From CBDHDN01 sp965261585 (GTDB taxonomy: Bacteria; Pseudomonadota; Alphaproteobacteria; UBA6615), in assembly GCA_965261585.1 (NCBI GenBank), contig CBDHDN010000062.1:18368-82367 (forward strand): 64,000 bases of DNA, given 5' to 3'. This document shows, piece after piece, positions 34,548 to 43,411 of the stretch. A program made the position numbers and the translations under genes. The notes below the pieces were generated by a model. That model did no database searches. It had not been told where the DNA came from and saw nothing but the letters and a program-made list of their open reading frames with translations. Position 1 is the stretch's first letter; every line of letters starts with the position of its first letter.

Positions 34548-36195
34548 CCGACCGGCGCTCCAAATTCTGGGGCTGGGGCACGGCAGACCAGTGCCTGAGC
34601 AAGGCCGAGGAACAGGCGCGCATGGCGTTCTACGCCGGGCGGTTCGGCGTCGACACATTCGACCGGCTGCCGGTGCCCCGGCTTGCCGACGTGGCTCTGC
34701 GGCGGCCGCGCGTGGCGGCACCGGCCGCGCTTGCCCCGCTGTGCTCGGACGAGGCCTTCGAGCGGGTGTGCCACAGCTACGGCAAGTCGCTGCCCGACTA
34801 TGTGCGCACCTTCGACCGCGACTTCGCGCATGCCCCGACCTCGTCGCCTTCCCGCGCTGCGAGGACGATGTCGCGGCGCTGCTCGATTGGGCCGCCGGCG
34901 CACGTATCGCCGTCGTGCCGTTCGGCGGCGGGTCGAGCGTCGTCGGCGGCGTCGAGCCGGCGGTCGGCGACGGCTACGCGGCGACCCTGAGCCTCGATCT
35001 GCGCGGCCTCGACCGGGTCGTCGAGGTCGACGATGTCAGCCGCGCGGCGCGCCTGCAGGCCGGGCTGTTCGGCCCGGCGCTGGAAGCGGCGCTCAAGCCG
35101 CACGGCCTGACGCTGCGGCACTTTCCCCAGAGCTTCGCGCACTCGACTCTGGGCGGTTGGATCGCGACCCGCTCGGGCGGCCACTTCGCGACGCTCTACA
35201 CCCACATCGACGACCTCGTCGAAAGCGTGCGCGCGGTGACGCCGGCGGGCGTGATCGAGACACGGCGGCTGCCGGGCTCAGGCGCCGGACCCAGCCCCGA
35301 CCGCCTGCTGATCGGCTCGGAAGGCGCGCTTGGCGTCATCACCGAGGCCTGGCTGCGGCTGCAGCGGCGGCCGACCCACCGGGCCGCCGCCGACGTGCGC
35401 TTCGCCGACCTGCACGCCGCGGCCGAAGCGATCCGAGTGGTCGGCCAGGCCGGGCTGTATCCGGCGAACCTGCGCCTGCTTGATCCGCTGGAGGCGCAGA
35501 TCAACGGCGCCGGCGACGGCTTCGCCAATGGGTCCGGGGCGCTGGTCGTCATCGCCTTCGAATCCGCCGACCACTCGGTCGATGCCTGGCTGGCCCGGGC
35601 GCTGGAGATCTGTGCCGACCACGGCGGCGCGTTCGCGCGCGATGCCGCGGCCCAACCCGACGCGCACTGCACCGGCGCCGCCGGCGCCTGGCGCGCGGCG
35701 TTCATCCGCATGCCGTACTATCGCGAGCTGCTGACCGCCATCGGCGTCATCAACGACACGTTCGAGACGGCGATCACCTGGGACCGTTTTCGCGCCTTCC
35801 ACGCCGCGGTGACGACGGCGACAAAACGGGCGATCGAGGAAGCGACGGGCCGGCCGGGCCTCGTGCACTGCCGCTTCACCCACATCTACCCCGACGGGCC
35901 GGCGCCCTATTTCACGTTTCACGCCCTGGGCCGTCACGGCGGCATCCTGGACGCCTGGCGCCACATCAAGACCGCGGCGTCAAACGCCGTGATCGCCGGC
36001 GGCGGCACGATCACGCATCACCATGCCGTCGGCCGCGATCACATGGAGTGGTACACGCAACAGCGCCCGGCGCTGTTCGGCGCGGCGCTGGCGGCGGCGA
36101 AGGCGACGTTCGACCCGGCAGGGATCCTCAATCCGGGCGTCCTGGTGCCGGCCGGTCCGAGTGCCGGGCCTCACCCTTCGACAAGCTCAGGATAA
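34544..36195 (+). CDS. FAD-linked oxidase (alkyldihydroxyacetonephosphate synthase-like), one frameshift
   Basis: About 550 aa. FAD PP-loop VVPFGGGSSVVGGVEP (about 125), HSTLGGWIATRSGGHFATLY (about 205), DRLLIGSEGALGVITEAWLR, and C-terminal HHHAVGRDHMEWY and FDPAGILNPGVLVP identify the GlcD/AGPS branch of VAO flavoproteins, including the AGPS-like N-terminal FWGWG start. The frame breaks near 34836 in GCCCCGACC: one missing C restores HAPDLVAFPRCEDDV. It is coupled to the PhyH gene by ATGA. The last codons run into a dispersed repeat, so the natural end is altered. Confidence 0.82.
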
Positions 36196-36240
36196 GGCCC
36201 TCATCCCCGGATTTAATCCGGGGCTGTCGAAGTAGGAGGG
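36169..36240. repeat. Dispersed palindromic repeat, copy 1
   Basis: Contains ACCCTTCGACAAGCTCAGG, then CCCCGGATTTAATCCGGGG, a perfect 9-bp-arm hairpin, and CTGTCGAAGTAGGAGGG. Copy 2 at 39160-39254 shares the same ordered pieces. The copy overlaps the 3' end of the FAD-linked oxidase gene and supplies its stop. Confidence 0.75.
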
Positions 36241-36292
36241 ACGGGTGCTCGGCGACTCGGTTTTCCGCGGTCGCTAATCTGATAGCGGCGCG

Positions 36293-37186
36293 TTAGCGAC
36301 AGGCCTCACCGATCTCCCGGAAGCCGACGAGATCGAGCTCTTGTGCCGCGACCCAGTCGACGAACGCGGCGTCCTGGAACAGGGCGACCTCGTCCGTGCG
36401 CGTGTGGGCGCGCGGCGGGTCGATGACCTCGATATCGCCCGACGCGTTGCAGTGGAAGGCGAGGAACGTGACGCCGGGCTCGATGCTCTCCAATATCGCC
36501 CGATAGATCGGGGCCTTGTCGGGCGCGGGCTCCCAGTGACTTTCGATGAAGCGGTCGATGATCGGCTGCCCGGCCGCCTCGAGCGCGGCGACCCGCGCGG
36601 CGTGGTCGTCCATCGACAAGTCGCCAAGGCGCAGCGCCGCGGGCCCGCCGAAACCGTCCCAATCGCGCGGAAACAGCACCGGCAGGCCATAGTCGCGCGC
36701 CAGCCGCAGCGTGATCTCGACGAACTCCGGCGCCAGGGCCGTGCCCATGTGGTGGTCGAGGTGGGTGACGTCGATGCCGGCCGCCAGCGCCGCGTCGATC
36801 TGCGCCCGCAACTCCGCCTCGACGGCGTCGGCGTGGGCGTGCTCGGCGACGGCCCGCGCCTGATGCCACATGTAGCCCTCGTCATCGACCAGGCCCGACG
36901 CCTTTGCAGCGCCGGTCAGCGGCCGCCAGCGATAGTGCTGCCATTCGCTCGTCAGCGTCAGATGGACGCCGATGTCGAGCGCCGGCCGCTCCGCCGCGAG
37001 CGCCGCGAGCTCGAGGAACCAGGGGCACGGCACCATGACCGAGCCCGACGTGATGAAGCCCTGCCCGGCCAGGACGGCGAAGGCCGAATTGGCGCCATGG
37101 CACATGCCGACGTCGTCCTGATGCGGCACGACGATCCGTGCGTCGGGCGCCAGCCCGAGCTTTTCCGCCAGCGATTGTGCAGCCAT
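36293..37186 (-). CDS. ChbG/HpnK-type (YdjC-like) carbohydrate deacetylase
   Basis: A 297-aa deacetylase-fold protein. ARIVVPHQDDVGMCHGAN has the conserved DD metal pair, LDIGVHLTLTSEW the metal-ligand His, VTHLDHHMG a further His, and LVDDEGYMW and FLAFHCNAS belong to the same fold. ChbG hydrolyses N-acetyl groups of chitobiose; other members act on hopanoid or polysaccharide acetyl sugars. nagB is 1.1 kb away, which is compatible with amino-sugar metabolism. ATG 37186 or 37204 (six codons longer) are both acceptable. Confidence 0.8.
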   Translation of the reverse strand: MAAQSLAEKLGLAPDARIVVPHQDDVGMCHGANSAFAVLAGQGFITSGSVMVPCPWFLELAALAAERPALDIGVHLTLTSEWQHYRWRPLTGAAKASGLVDDEGYMWHQARAVAEHAHADAVEAELRAQIDAALAAGIDVTHLDHHMGTALAPEFVEITLRLARDYGLPVLFPRDWDGFGGPAALRLGDLSMDDHAARVAALEAAGQPIIDRFIESHWEPAPDKAPIYRAILESIEPGVTFLAFHCNASGDIEVIDPPRAHTRTDEVALFQDAAFVDWVAAQELDLVGFREIGEACR

Positions 37187-37316
37187 CGATGCACTCCTCG
37201 TCATGCCTGTCCGGTCGCCAGCTTAAGGGCGTCGTCCCGTGCACCCAACCCCGTTATCATGGGCAGCGAACCGAAAAGTCCTCCGGCACGGCCGGGAGGG
37301 GGAGGGGGAAAAGGCC

Positions 37317-38279
37317 ATGACTTCGCTGATCGTGATCGACGGGACGGTGCACCCGGCGGCGTTGGCACTGCTGGACGGCCGGACCGATGTGGCGGGGCGC
37401 GCCGTGGACAAGGCGCGCGACGACGTACCCGCGGCGCTGGCCGAGGCCGACGGGATCCTGGTGCGCGCGCTGAAGCTCGACGCCGCGCTGATCGACGCGG
37501 CGCCGCGGCTCAAGGCGGTGGCGCGCCACGGCGTCGGCTACGACGACGTCGACGTCGCGGCGCTGACGGCGCGGGGCATCCCGCTGATGATCGTCGGCGA
37601 CGCCAACGCCAAGCCGGTGGCCGAGCACACGCTGGCGATGATGCTGGCGGTGACGCGGCAGCTGCCGGTCGGCGACCGCGCCGTGCGCGACGACGATTTC
37701 GGCGCCCGCAACACGATCGCCATGACCGAGCTGGCCGGCAAGACCGTGCTGATCGTCGGCTTCGGGCGCATCGGCCGCCAGGTGGCGGCGCGCTGTGCGG
37801 CCTTCGAGATGCGCATCATCGCCGCCGATCCCTTTGCCGACGCCGCGGCCGTCGCGGCCGACGGCTATGGCCACGCCGCCGACTTTCACGAGGCGCTGGG
37901 CGCGGCGGATATCGTGACGCTGCACCTGCCCGCGAACGCCGACGGCAGCGCAGTCATCGCCGCGCCGGAGCTGGCGGCGATGAAGCCCGGCGCCTATATC
38001 GTCAACTGCGCGCGCGGCTCGCTGATCGACGAGGCGGCGCTCGCCGCGGCGCTCGGCGACGGGCGGTTGCGCGGCGCCGGCCTGGACGTGACACGCCAGG
38101 AGCCGACGCCGCCGGACAACCCGCTGCTCGCGCTCGACAACGTCGTGTTCAGCCCGCACAACGCCGCGCTTACCGAGGAATGCTTCGAGCGCATGGGCGT
38201 CGTCTCGATGCAGAACATCCTCGACGCCCTGGCCGGCACGCCGCGCCCCGACCACGTCGTCAACCGCGAGGTTCTGTAG
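37317..38279 (+). CDS. D-2-hydroxyacid dehydrogenase (SerA/phosphoglycerate dehydrogenase-like)
   Basis: A 320-aa NAD-dependent dehydrogenase. NAD-binding VLIVGFGRIGRQVAARC (about 145), catalytic Arg in VNCARGSLIDEAALAAAL (about 230), Glu in the DVTRQEPTP region and catalytic His in NVVFSPHNAALT (about 280) are all in place. No ACT domain, so not full-length SerA. ATG follows GGAGGGGG. It is divergent from the deacetylase gene; substrate unknown. Confidence 0.88.
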   Translation: MTSLIVIDGTVHPAALALLDGRTDVAGRAVDKARDDVPAALAEADGILVRALKLDAALIDAAPRLKAVARHGVGYDDVDVAALTARGIPLMIVGDANAKPVAEHTLAMMLAVTRQLPVGDRAVRDDDFGARNTIAMTELAGKTVLIVGFGRIGRQVAARCAAFEMRIIAADPFADAAAVAADGYGHAADFHEALGAADIVTLHLPANADGSAVIAAPELAAMKPGAYIVNCARGSLIDEAALAAALGDGRLRGAGLDVTRQEPTPPDNPLLALDNVVFSPHNAALTEECFERMGVVSMQNILDALAGTPRPDHVVNREVL

Positions 38280-38288
38280 GCACGCGCG

Positions 38289-39146
38289 CTAGCGCAGCGT
38301 CGGGTCCGGCGGCGCGGCGACCTGGCGCGTGATCGTGAAGCGGCAGTCCGGGTGCTGTTGCAGCAGTGACACCGGCACACGCTCGGTCACCGTGCCGTGC
38401 AGGGCCTTGCGCACGATGGCGTTCTGCCAGGGCCGGTTCAGGTAGAGCCGCACGCGCTGGCTGGCGAGGATCTCCTTCATGCCGACGGTGATCGCGAGTT
38501 CCGGGATTCGGTCGATGTTGCCGTGGCAAGCGGTGACCGCATTGATCACCCGCGTCTCCCGGCTGAGGCGCACGACCCGCGTCGGCAGGGCACCGAACGC
38601 AGCCAGCGTCGTCGCCTCGTCCGGCTCCGGCGGGTCGTTGAACGCGACATGCCCGGTGATGCCGACGCCGCCGAAACAGACGTCGACGCCGCCGGCGGCA
38701 TCGATGGCGCGCTGCACGGCGTCCGGATCGTCGGGGCTGGGAAAGATCCGCTGGGCCGGCGGCGGCGCCAGCGCCGCATCGAGGATATCGTAGAAATGCG
38801 CGTCCATGTGGCGCCGGAAGCTCAGCGAATCGTCGAGCGGGATCAGCGAGCGGCCGTCCGGCGTCAGGTACTCGTCCATGTTGATGACGACGAGTTCGCG
38901 CAGGCTCTCACCCGCCTCGTTGCACCGCTGGGCCACGAGATCGAACTGGCCGACGGGGCCGACCGGCAAGATGAACACAACCCGCTGCCGCCCGGCGGCG
39001 CGGGCCGCCCGGTATTCGGCCAGCATGTCGTCCGCAAAGCGCTCGGTGAGGGCTTCCGCATCGGCCACGACCGACAGCGGAATCGGCGCGTCTTGGCCGA
39101 GGGTTTCCTCGGGGACGGCGAGTGCTGCGGCTGTTTGGGCGTCCAT
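38289..39146 (-). CDS. nagB: Glucosamine-6-phosphate deaminase/isomerase
   Basis: A 285-aa enzyme converting GlcN6P to Fru6P and ammonia. The NagB fold shows ILPVGPVGQFDLVAQRCNEA at the phosphate-binding loop, VINMDEYLT (catalytic Asp), FGGVGITGHVAFNDP (catalytic Asp/His/Glu region) and AITVGMKEILASQRVRLYL. The usual LPTGxTP loop is replaced by LPVGPVGQ, so substrate preference could differ from E. coli NagB. It is convergent with the hydroxyacid dehydrogenase (9-bp gap). The nearby ChbG-like deacetylase supports amino-sugar use. Confidence 0.8.
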   Translation of the reverse strand: MDAQTAAALAVPEETLGQDAPIPLSVVADAEALTERFADDMLAEYRAARAAGRQRVVFILPVGPVGQFDLVAQRCNEAGESLRELVVINMDEYLTPDGRSLIPLDDSLSFRRHMDAHFYDILDAALAPPPAQRIFPSPDDPDAVQRAIDAAGGVDVCFGGVGITGHVAFNDPPEPDEATTLAAFGALPTRVVRLSRETRVINAVTACHGNIDRIPELAITVGMKEILASQRVRLYLNRPWQNAIVRKALHGTVTERVPVSLLQQHPDCRFTITRQVAAPPDPTLR

Positions 39147-39159
39147 GACTCGATCCCTC

Positions 39160-39254
39160 GATCACCCTTCGACAGGCTCACGGTGAGGTGTTCGCAAGGC
39201 TGGGTGTGAGGCCCTCATCCCCGGATTAGATCCGGGGTTGTCGAACTATGAGGG
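39160..39254. repeat. Dispersed palindromic repeat, copy 2
   Basis: Has ACCCTTCGACAGGCTCACGG, then GCCCTCATCCCCGGATTAGA followed by TCCGGGGTTGTCGAACTATG, matching copy 1 at 36169-36240 in order and sequence. It overlaps the last 14 codons of larB, whose C-terminal PHSSTTPDLIRG is translated from the repeat. Confidence 0.75.
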
Positions 39255-39910
39255 CCGCCCGTCGCGCGCAAGACCCGGATCGCGGCGCAGGCGGCGCCGT
39301 AGCCGTTGTCGATGTTGACCGTGACGACGCCGGGCGCGCAGCTGACGAGGGCACTGTTGAGCGCGGTCTGGCCACCGTGGGCGGCGCCGTAGCCGACGGA
39401 GGTCGGCACGGCGATCACGACGCCGCCGACGAGGCCGCCGACGACGCTGAACAGCGCCCCGTCCATGCCGGCGACGACGATGACGACCGGGAATGCGCCG
39501 AGCGCTTCCTCATGTTCGAGGATACGCCACAGGCCGGCGACGCCGACATCGGCGATCTCGCGGCTCGCCTGGCCATGGTAAGCCAGCGTGCGCGCGGCCT
39601 CGCGGGCGACCGGCAGGTCCGTCGTGCCGGCCGTCACGACGGCCACCCGCGCCGGCCCGGCGGGCTGTGTCCAGGCGCCGTAGATGCCGGTGCGTGAGGC
39701 CGGGTCGTAGTCGATGGCTGCACACCAGTCGGCCGCGAGCGCGCCGTAGCCGGCCGTATCGAGGCGCGTAAGCAGCATCGTCGTGCCGGCATCGCGGGCG
39801 CCGGTCAGGGCCGCGGCGATCTGTTGCGGCGTCTTGCCGGCGCAATAGATAGATTCGCTGAGGCCGATCCGCGCCTGCCGCTCGAGGTCGAGGGCCACGT
39901 CGTCGCTCAT
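39215..39910 (-). CDS. larB: Nickel pincer cofactor biosynthesis protein LarB
   Basis: A 231-aa nicotinic acid adenine dinucleotide carboxylase/hydrolase, the first step of the nickel-pincer cofactor. ARIGLSESIYCAGKTPQQI is the substrate-binding start, followed by the PurE-like core VAVVTAGTTDLPVAREA, ADVGVAGLWRILEH, VVVAGMDGALFSVVGGL and NIDNGYGAACAA. The start ATG overlaps the larE stop by 4 bp. The last 14 codons come from the dispersed repeat, so the native tail is lost or replaced, outside the conserved core. Confidence 0.92.
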   Translation of the reverse strand: MSDDVALDLERQARIGLSESIYCAGKTPQQIAAALTGARDAGTTMLLTRLDTAGYGALAADWCAAIDYDPASRTGIYGAWTQPAGPARVAVVTAGTTDLPVAREAARTLAYHGQASREIADVGVAGLWRILEHEEALGAFPVVIVVAGMDGALFSVVGGLVGGVVIAVPTSVGYGAAHGGQTALNSALVSCAPGVVTVNIDNGYGAACAAIRVLRATGGPHSSTTPDLIRG

Positions 39911-40734
39911 CGCCCCACCGCGCCGACGAAGGCGCTGCCCCTCCGATAGGGCTCGAACGCGACCGCGGCGCCATAGCCGTGCCGTTGGGACAACAGCGCG
40001 ACGGCATCGCGTATGGCGGCACCGGTCTCGGACCGCAGCCGGGCCAGGCTCTCCGGATCGAGCTCGACAACCGGCCCGGCGCGGCGCACGCGGCAGCGCA
40101 CGGTACGCGGCGCCAGCCGCTCGCCGAGCAAGCGCTCGGCCTTGTGCACGAAGGCGAGCGCCGGCGCCGTCACTGGCGTGCCCGTTTCGAGGCGACTCGA
40201 CAGGCACGGCGCCGCCGGCAGCGCGGCCACATCGGCGAGGCCGAACGAACGGGCAAGCGCCCGCACCGCCGCCTTGTCGATCGCCGCCTCGACAAACGGG
40301 TGGCGCACACCGTGGTCGGCGGCGGCGCGCAGGCCCGGGCGATAATCGCCCAGGTCGTCGAGGTTCGTGCCCGACACGATCGTCGCACCGGCGGCCCGGG
40401 GTGCGATCGTGCCGTACAGATTGGTCTTGCAATAGAAGCACCGGTCGACCGGATTGCGCAGGTAATTCGGGTCGGCGAACTCGCCGGCATCGATGACCGT
40501 GAGGGCCCAGCCACCGCGCGCCGCGTGGGCGCGGACGCGCGCCGTCGCCTCGGGCGGCACGGCCGGTGAGATCGCATGGAACATGGCAGCGTTGGCGCCG
40601 AGCGCCCGCTGGGCGGCAACGGCCAGCGTCATGCTGTCGACGCCGCCGCTGACGGCGACGGCCGCACGGCCGATGTCGCCGAAGATGGCGGCCAGGGCTG
40701 CCAGCCCGTCGGTCGTCGCGTCAGCGGTCGTCAT
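39907..40734 (-). CDS. larE: Nickel pincer cofactor sulfur transferase LarE
   Basis: A 275-aa ATP-dependent sulfur transferase that turns the two carboxylates of the cofactor precursor into thiocarboxylates. PP-loop VAVSGGVDSMTLAVA (about 27), CFYCKTNLYGTI and TNLDDLGDYRPGL are typical. The sacrificial-sulfur cysteine is retained in AALPAAPCLSSRLETGTPV, so a one-turnover or cysteine-donating mechanism as in lactobacilli is expected. ATG 40734 overlaps the larC 3' end by 14 bp; longer starts are possible. Confidence 0.92.
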   Translation of the reverse strand: MTTADATTDGLAALAAIFGDIGRAAVAVSGGVDSMTLAVAAQRALGANAAMFHAISPAVPPEATARVRAHAARGGWALTVIDAGEFADPNYLRNPVDRCFYCKTNLYGTIAPRAAGATIVSGTNLDDLGDYRPGLRAAADHGVRHPFVEAAIDKAAVRALARSFGLADVAALPAAPCLSSRLETGTPVTAPALAFVHKAERLLGERLAPRTVRCRVRRAGPVVELDPESLARLRSETGAAIRDAVALLSQRHGYGAAVAFEPYRRGSAFVGAVGR

Positions 40735-41923
40735 CGTCGCGTGTCTCATCCTTGAGCAGGGCCGCGGCCTCGGCGTCGTGGCGGCGGCGCGCGCGGCCGG
40801 CATGGCCGGCGGCCCCGTGCAGGCCCGCGGCCTCGGCCTTCGCGGTGCGCATCGCGCCCGGCCGGGTGACGACCTTCACGGCCGTGTCGCCGTCGCCGAT
40901 TGTGAGCGCCCGGCGCGCCAGGACCGTGCGCATGCCGCGCGACCAGCGCAGGCCGATTGTCGCCGTCTCGTGAAAGCAGGCGTCGATCACGCCGTCGAGC
41001 GCGTCGGGCCGGCACAGCACCTGGATGCTCGCCAGCATGCGGCCCTTCTTGCCGAAGGCCGGGATCTGGACGACGTCGAGCACGTCGTCGCGAGCGCGCA
41101 GCGCATCGAGGCCGGTCGCCAGATCCTCCGGCGTCTGGTCGTCGACCTCGAAGGCGATGACGCCGACCGCCTCGACCGCCTGCGCGCCCGCATCGCCCTC
41201 GAATCCCATGAGGCGCAGCACGTTGCTGATGCCGGGCAGCGTGCGCGTGCCGAAGCCGATGCCGCAGCGCGACAGGCGCAGCGGCTCGTGCGGCAAACCC
41301 GGCGCCGCCGCCAGATGGCGCAGGATTGCCGCGCCCGTCGGCGTAACCCGCTCGCCGCCGATGCCGTCGTCGATCACCGGAAAGCCTTCGAGCAGCACGG
41401 CCGTCGCCGGCGCCGGCACGGGCAGCGGCCCGTGCGCCGTGGCGATGCGGCCGGCGCCGAGCGGCAGCGGGCCGACGGACCAGCCGGTCGCGCCCAGGGC
41501 TTCGATGACGTGGGCGGCGCCGACGACGTCGGCGATCGAGTCCCAGCCGGCGAGCTCATGAAACACGACATCGGCGGCGGCGATGCCGTGCACGCGCGCC
41601 TCCGCCTCGGCCAGCACCGCGAAGATCGCCAGCGCCCGGCCGCGCACCGGCGGCGACAACGGCGCCGCGGCCAGCCGCTCGGCGATCGCCGCGAACCGGC
41701 CGGGTGGTGCCGGTGGCGTGCCGTTGCCGGTGTCGACGCGTAGCCGCGTGCCGGCAAGCGCATGGTCGGTATGCGCCGTCGTCGCCATCGCGACCGCCGG
41801 CGGCAAGCCGGCCGCGCGTGCCGCGGCGATGGCGCCCTCCGCCAGCTCGGGCCAGGCATCGAACACCGCGGCGAGGAACATGTCGCCGGCTATGCCGCCT
41901 AGGGGATCGAGGTGAATATGCAT
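40721..41923 (-). CDS. larC: Nickel insertion protein LarC, single ORF
   Basis: A 400-aa CTP-dependent nickel-inserting cyclometallase. MHIHLDPLGGIAGDMFLAAV is the conserved start; VVFHELAGWDSIADVVGAAH, GGERVTPTGAAILRHLA and the C-terminal DUF111 half (AFEVDDQTPEDLATGLDALR, DVLDVVQIPAFGKKGR) are all present. In Lactobacillus plantarum LarC is made through a frameshift between larC1 and larC2; here both halves are one uninterrupted frame. A histidine- and arginine-rich tail follows. It overlaps larE and is 31 bp after larA. Confidence 0.92.
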   Translation of the reverse strand: MHIHLDPLGGIAGDMFLAAVFDAWPELAEGAIAAARAAGLPPAVAMATTAHTDHALAGTRLRVDTGNGTPPAPPGRFAAIAERLAAAPLSPPVRGRALAIFAVLAEAEARVHGIAAADVVFHELAGWDSIADVVGAAHVIEALGATGWSVGPLPLGAGRIATAHGPLPVPAPATAVLLEGFPVIDDGIGGERVTPTGAAILRHLAAAPGLPHEPLRLSRCGIGFGTRTLPGISNVLRLMGFEGDAGAQAVEAVGVIAFEVDDQTPEDLATGLDALRARDDVLDVVQIPAFGKKGRMLASIQVLCRPDALDGVIDACFHETATIGLRWSRGMRTVLARRALTIGDGDTAVKVVTRPGAMRTAKAEAAGLHGAAGHAGRARRRHDAEAAALLKDETRDDDDR

Positions 41924-41954
41924 GGCGCCGGTCAAGCGGCCGCTGGGTTGCCGG

Positions 41955-43244
41955 TCAGGCCGCCGGCCGATACTTCGGGACGACGTAGGGGCCCTCGGGC
42001 ACGACGGCGACGCGGGCATCGCCGGTGCGCGCGACGCTGGCGGCCAGTGCCTCGGCCACGGACGCGACGGTGTTGACGCCGGTGAGGGCACGGTCGGCCT
42101 CGCCGAGACCATCGGTGTAGAGATGGATGTTGCCGATGCGCATCGGCTTCAGCTGCATCTCGGTCTGCCACTCGTCGATGTCGGCGTGGCTCTTGCGGCT
42201 GATGTCGGCGAGGAAGCGCTCCGGCCCGAGGTCGACGAGGCGGCGCTGGGCGGCGGCGAACTCGGGCGAGCCCATGCCCTCGTCGCAGGCCGCGGCGATG
42301 ATCAAATCGCCGCCGGGCGCCAGGATGTCCATCGGCCCGACCATGCCCTTGACCGTCTGGTAGTAGGTCTTGTCGAGGGGATAGCCGGCGGCGCTCGTCA
42401 GCACCGTGTTGAACCGCTCGGCCACCGGGATCTCGGCATAGCCGCGGATGAAATCGACGGCCCGCAGATGGCTCTCGACGACCTCGCCGTAATTGACGAA
42501 GCAGACGCGGCGGTGGTCGTCGATCACCGTGTTCAGGGCGAGCGCGCCGCCGATCATGCGGACGATCTCCAGCTGCTCCTCGTGCAGCGGGTTGCCGTCC
42601 AGCACGCAGTTGGCGGCGCGCGGGTGCTCCATGAAGCGGGCGCTGTGGAACGTCGTGATCGTCTCCGCGCCGGCGACGCCGGGGGCGATGACCTTGCGCC
42701 CGCCGGAATAGCCGGCCATGAAGTGGGGCTCGACGAGGCCGGTCGCGATGCGCAGGTCGGCCTCGACGAAGCGGCGGTCCAGCGTGACGCGCGTGCCCCG
42801 GGTACCGGTAACGCCCAGCTCGACATGGGCGTGCGTGTCGCGCGCGAAATGGTTCTCGACCGCGACCGTCTCCATGACCCAGGGGTCGCCGACGACCTCG
42901 GCCAGCTCGGCGCCTTCGTTGGGACGGTGCAGGCCGGTCGCGACGAGGATCGTGATTGCCGCCGGTGCCACGCCGGCGTCCAGCAGCCGACGCACGATCA
43001 GCGGCAGGAACACGCCGTTCGGCACCGGCCGGGTAATGTCGCAGATCAGGATGCAGGCGCTGCGGCAGCCGCGCGCGGCCTCGGCCAGCGGCGGCGCGCC
43101 GACGGGCGCGGCCAGCGCCGCCTCGGCGGCCGCAACCGGCGCCGCCAGCGCCGGCATCGGCGGCTTTTCGATCACCGTGACGTCCCAGCTGTCCGGCAGC
43201 TCGACCGGCAGCGTGCCACGGCCATAGTTCAACTCAACGCGCAT
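41955..43244 (-). CDS. larA: Nickel-dependent lactate racemase LarA (or LarA-like hydroxyacid racemase)
   Basis: A 429-aa racemase. The cofactor-binding Lys184 (YSGGRKVIAPG), nickel-contacting His200 (TTFHSARFMEHP) and catalytic His174 (EPHFMAGYSGG) fall at the same numbers as in L. plantarum LarA; His106 in ATGLHRPNE is the other catalytic histidine. It is first in the operon larA-larC-larE-larB, which contains every gene needed to make and load the cofactor; no nickel transporter (larD/MN-QO) is adjacent. LarA homologues act on varied 2-hydroxyacids, so the hydroxyacid dehydrogenase 4 kb away could use its product, which is speculation. Confidence 0.92.
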   Translation of the reverse strand: MRVELNYGRGTLPVELPDSWDVTVIEKPPMPALAAPVAAAEAALAAPVGAPPLAEAARGCRSACILICDITRPVPNGVFLPLIVRRLLDAGVAPAAITILVATGLHRPNEGAELAEVVGDPWVMETVAVENHFARDTHAHVELGVTGTRGTRVTLDRRFVEADLRIATGLVEPHFMAGYSGGRKVIAPGVAGAETITTFHSARFMEHPRAANCVLDGNPLHEEQLEIVRMIGGALALNTVIDDHRRVCFVNYGEVVESHLRAVDFIRGYAEIPVAERFNTVLTSAAGYPLDKTYYQTVKGMVGPMDILAPGGDLIIAAACDEGMGSPEFAAAQRRLVDLGPERFLADISRKSHADIDEWQTEMQLKPMRIGNIHLYTDGLGEADRALTGVNTVASVAEALAASVARTGDARVAVVPEGPYVVPKYRPAA

Positions 43245-43411
43245 GTGTGACCCGATGGTCCCGCCGATTGCTGGCAGTGTAGGCTGCCGGCCAGCGTTGG
43301 CATAGTGGCGAGGCCACTGGTGTAGATAGCGTGTGAGTTGTCCGGATTATGTAGCGCGCGAAGTGACCGTTTCTGGAATCGCTCCAAGGAGGTTTTTTTT
43401 CGGGGGCGAGG

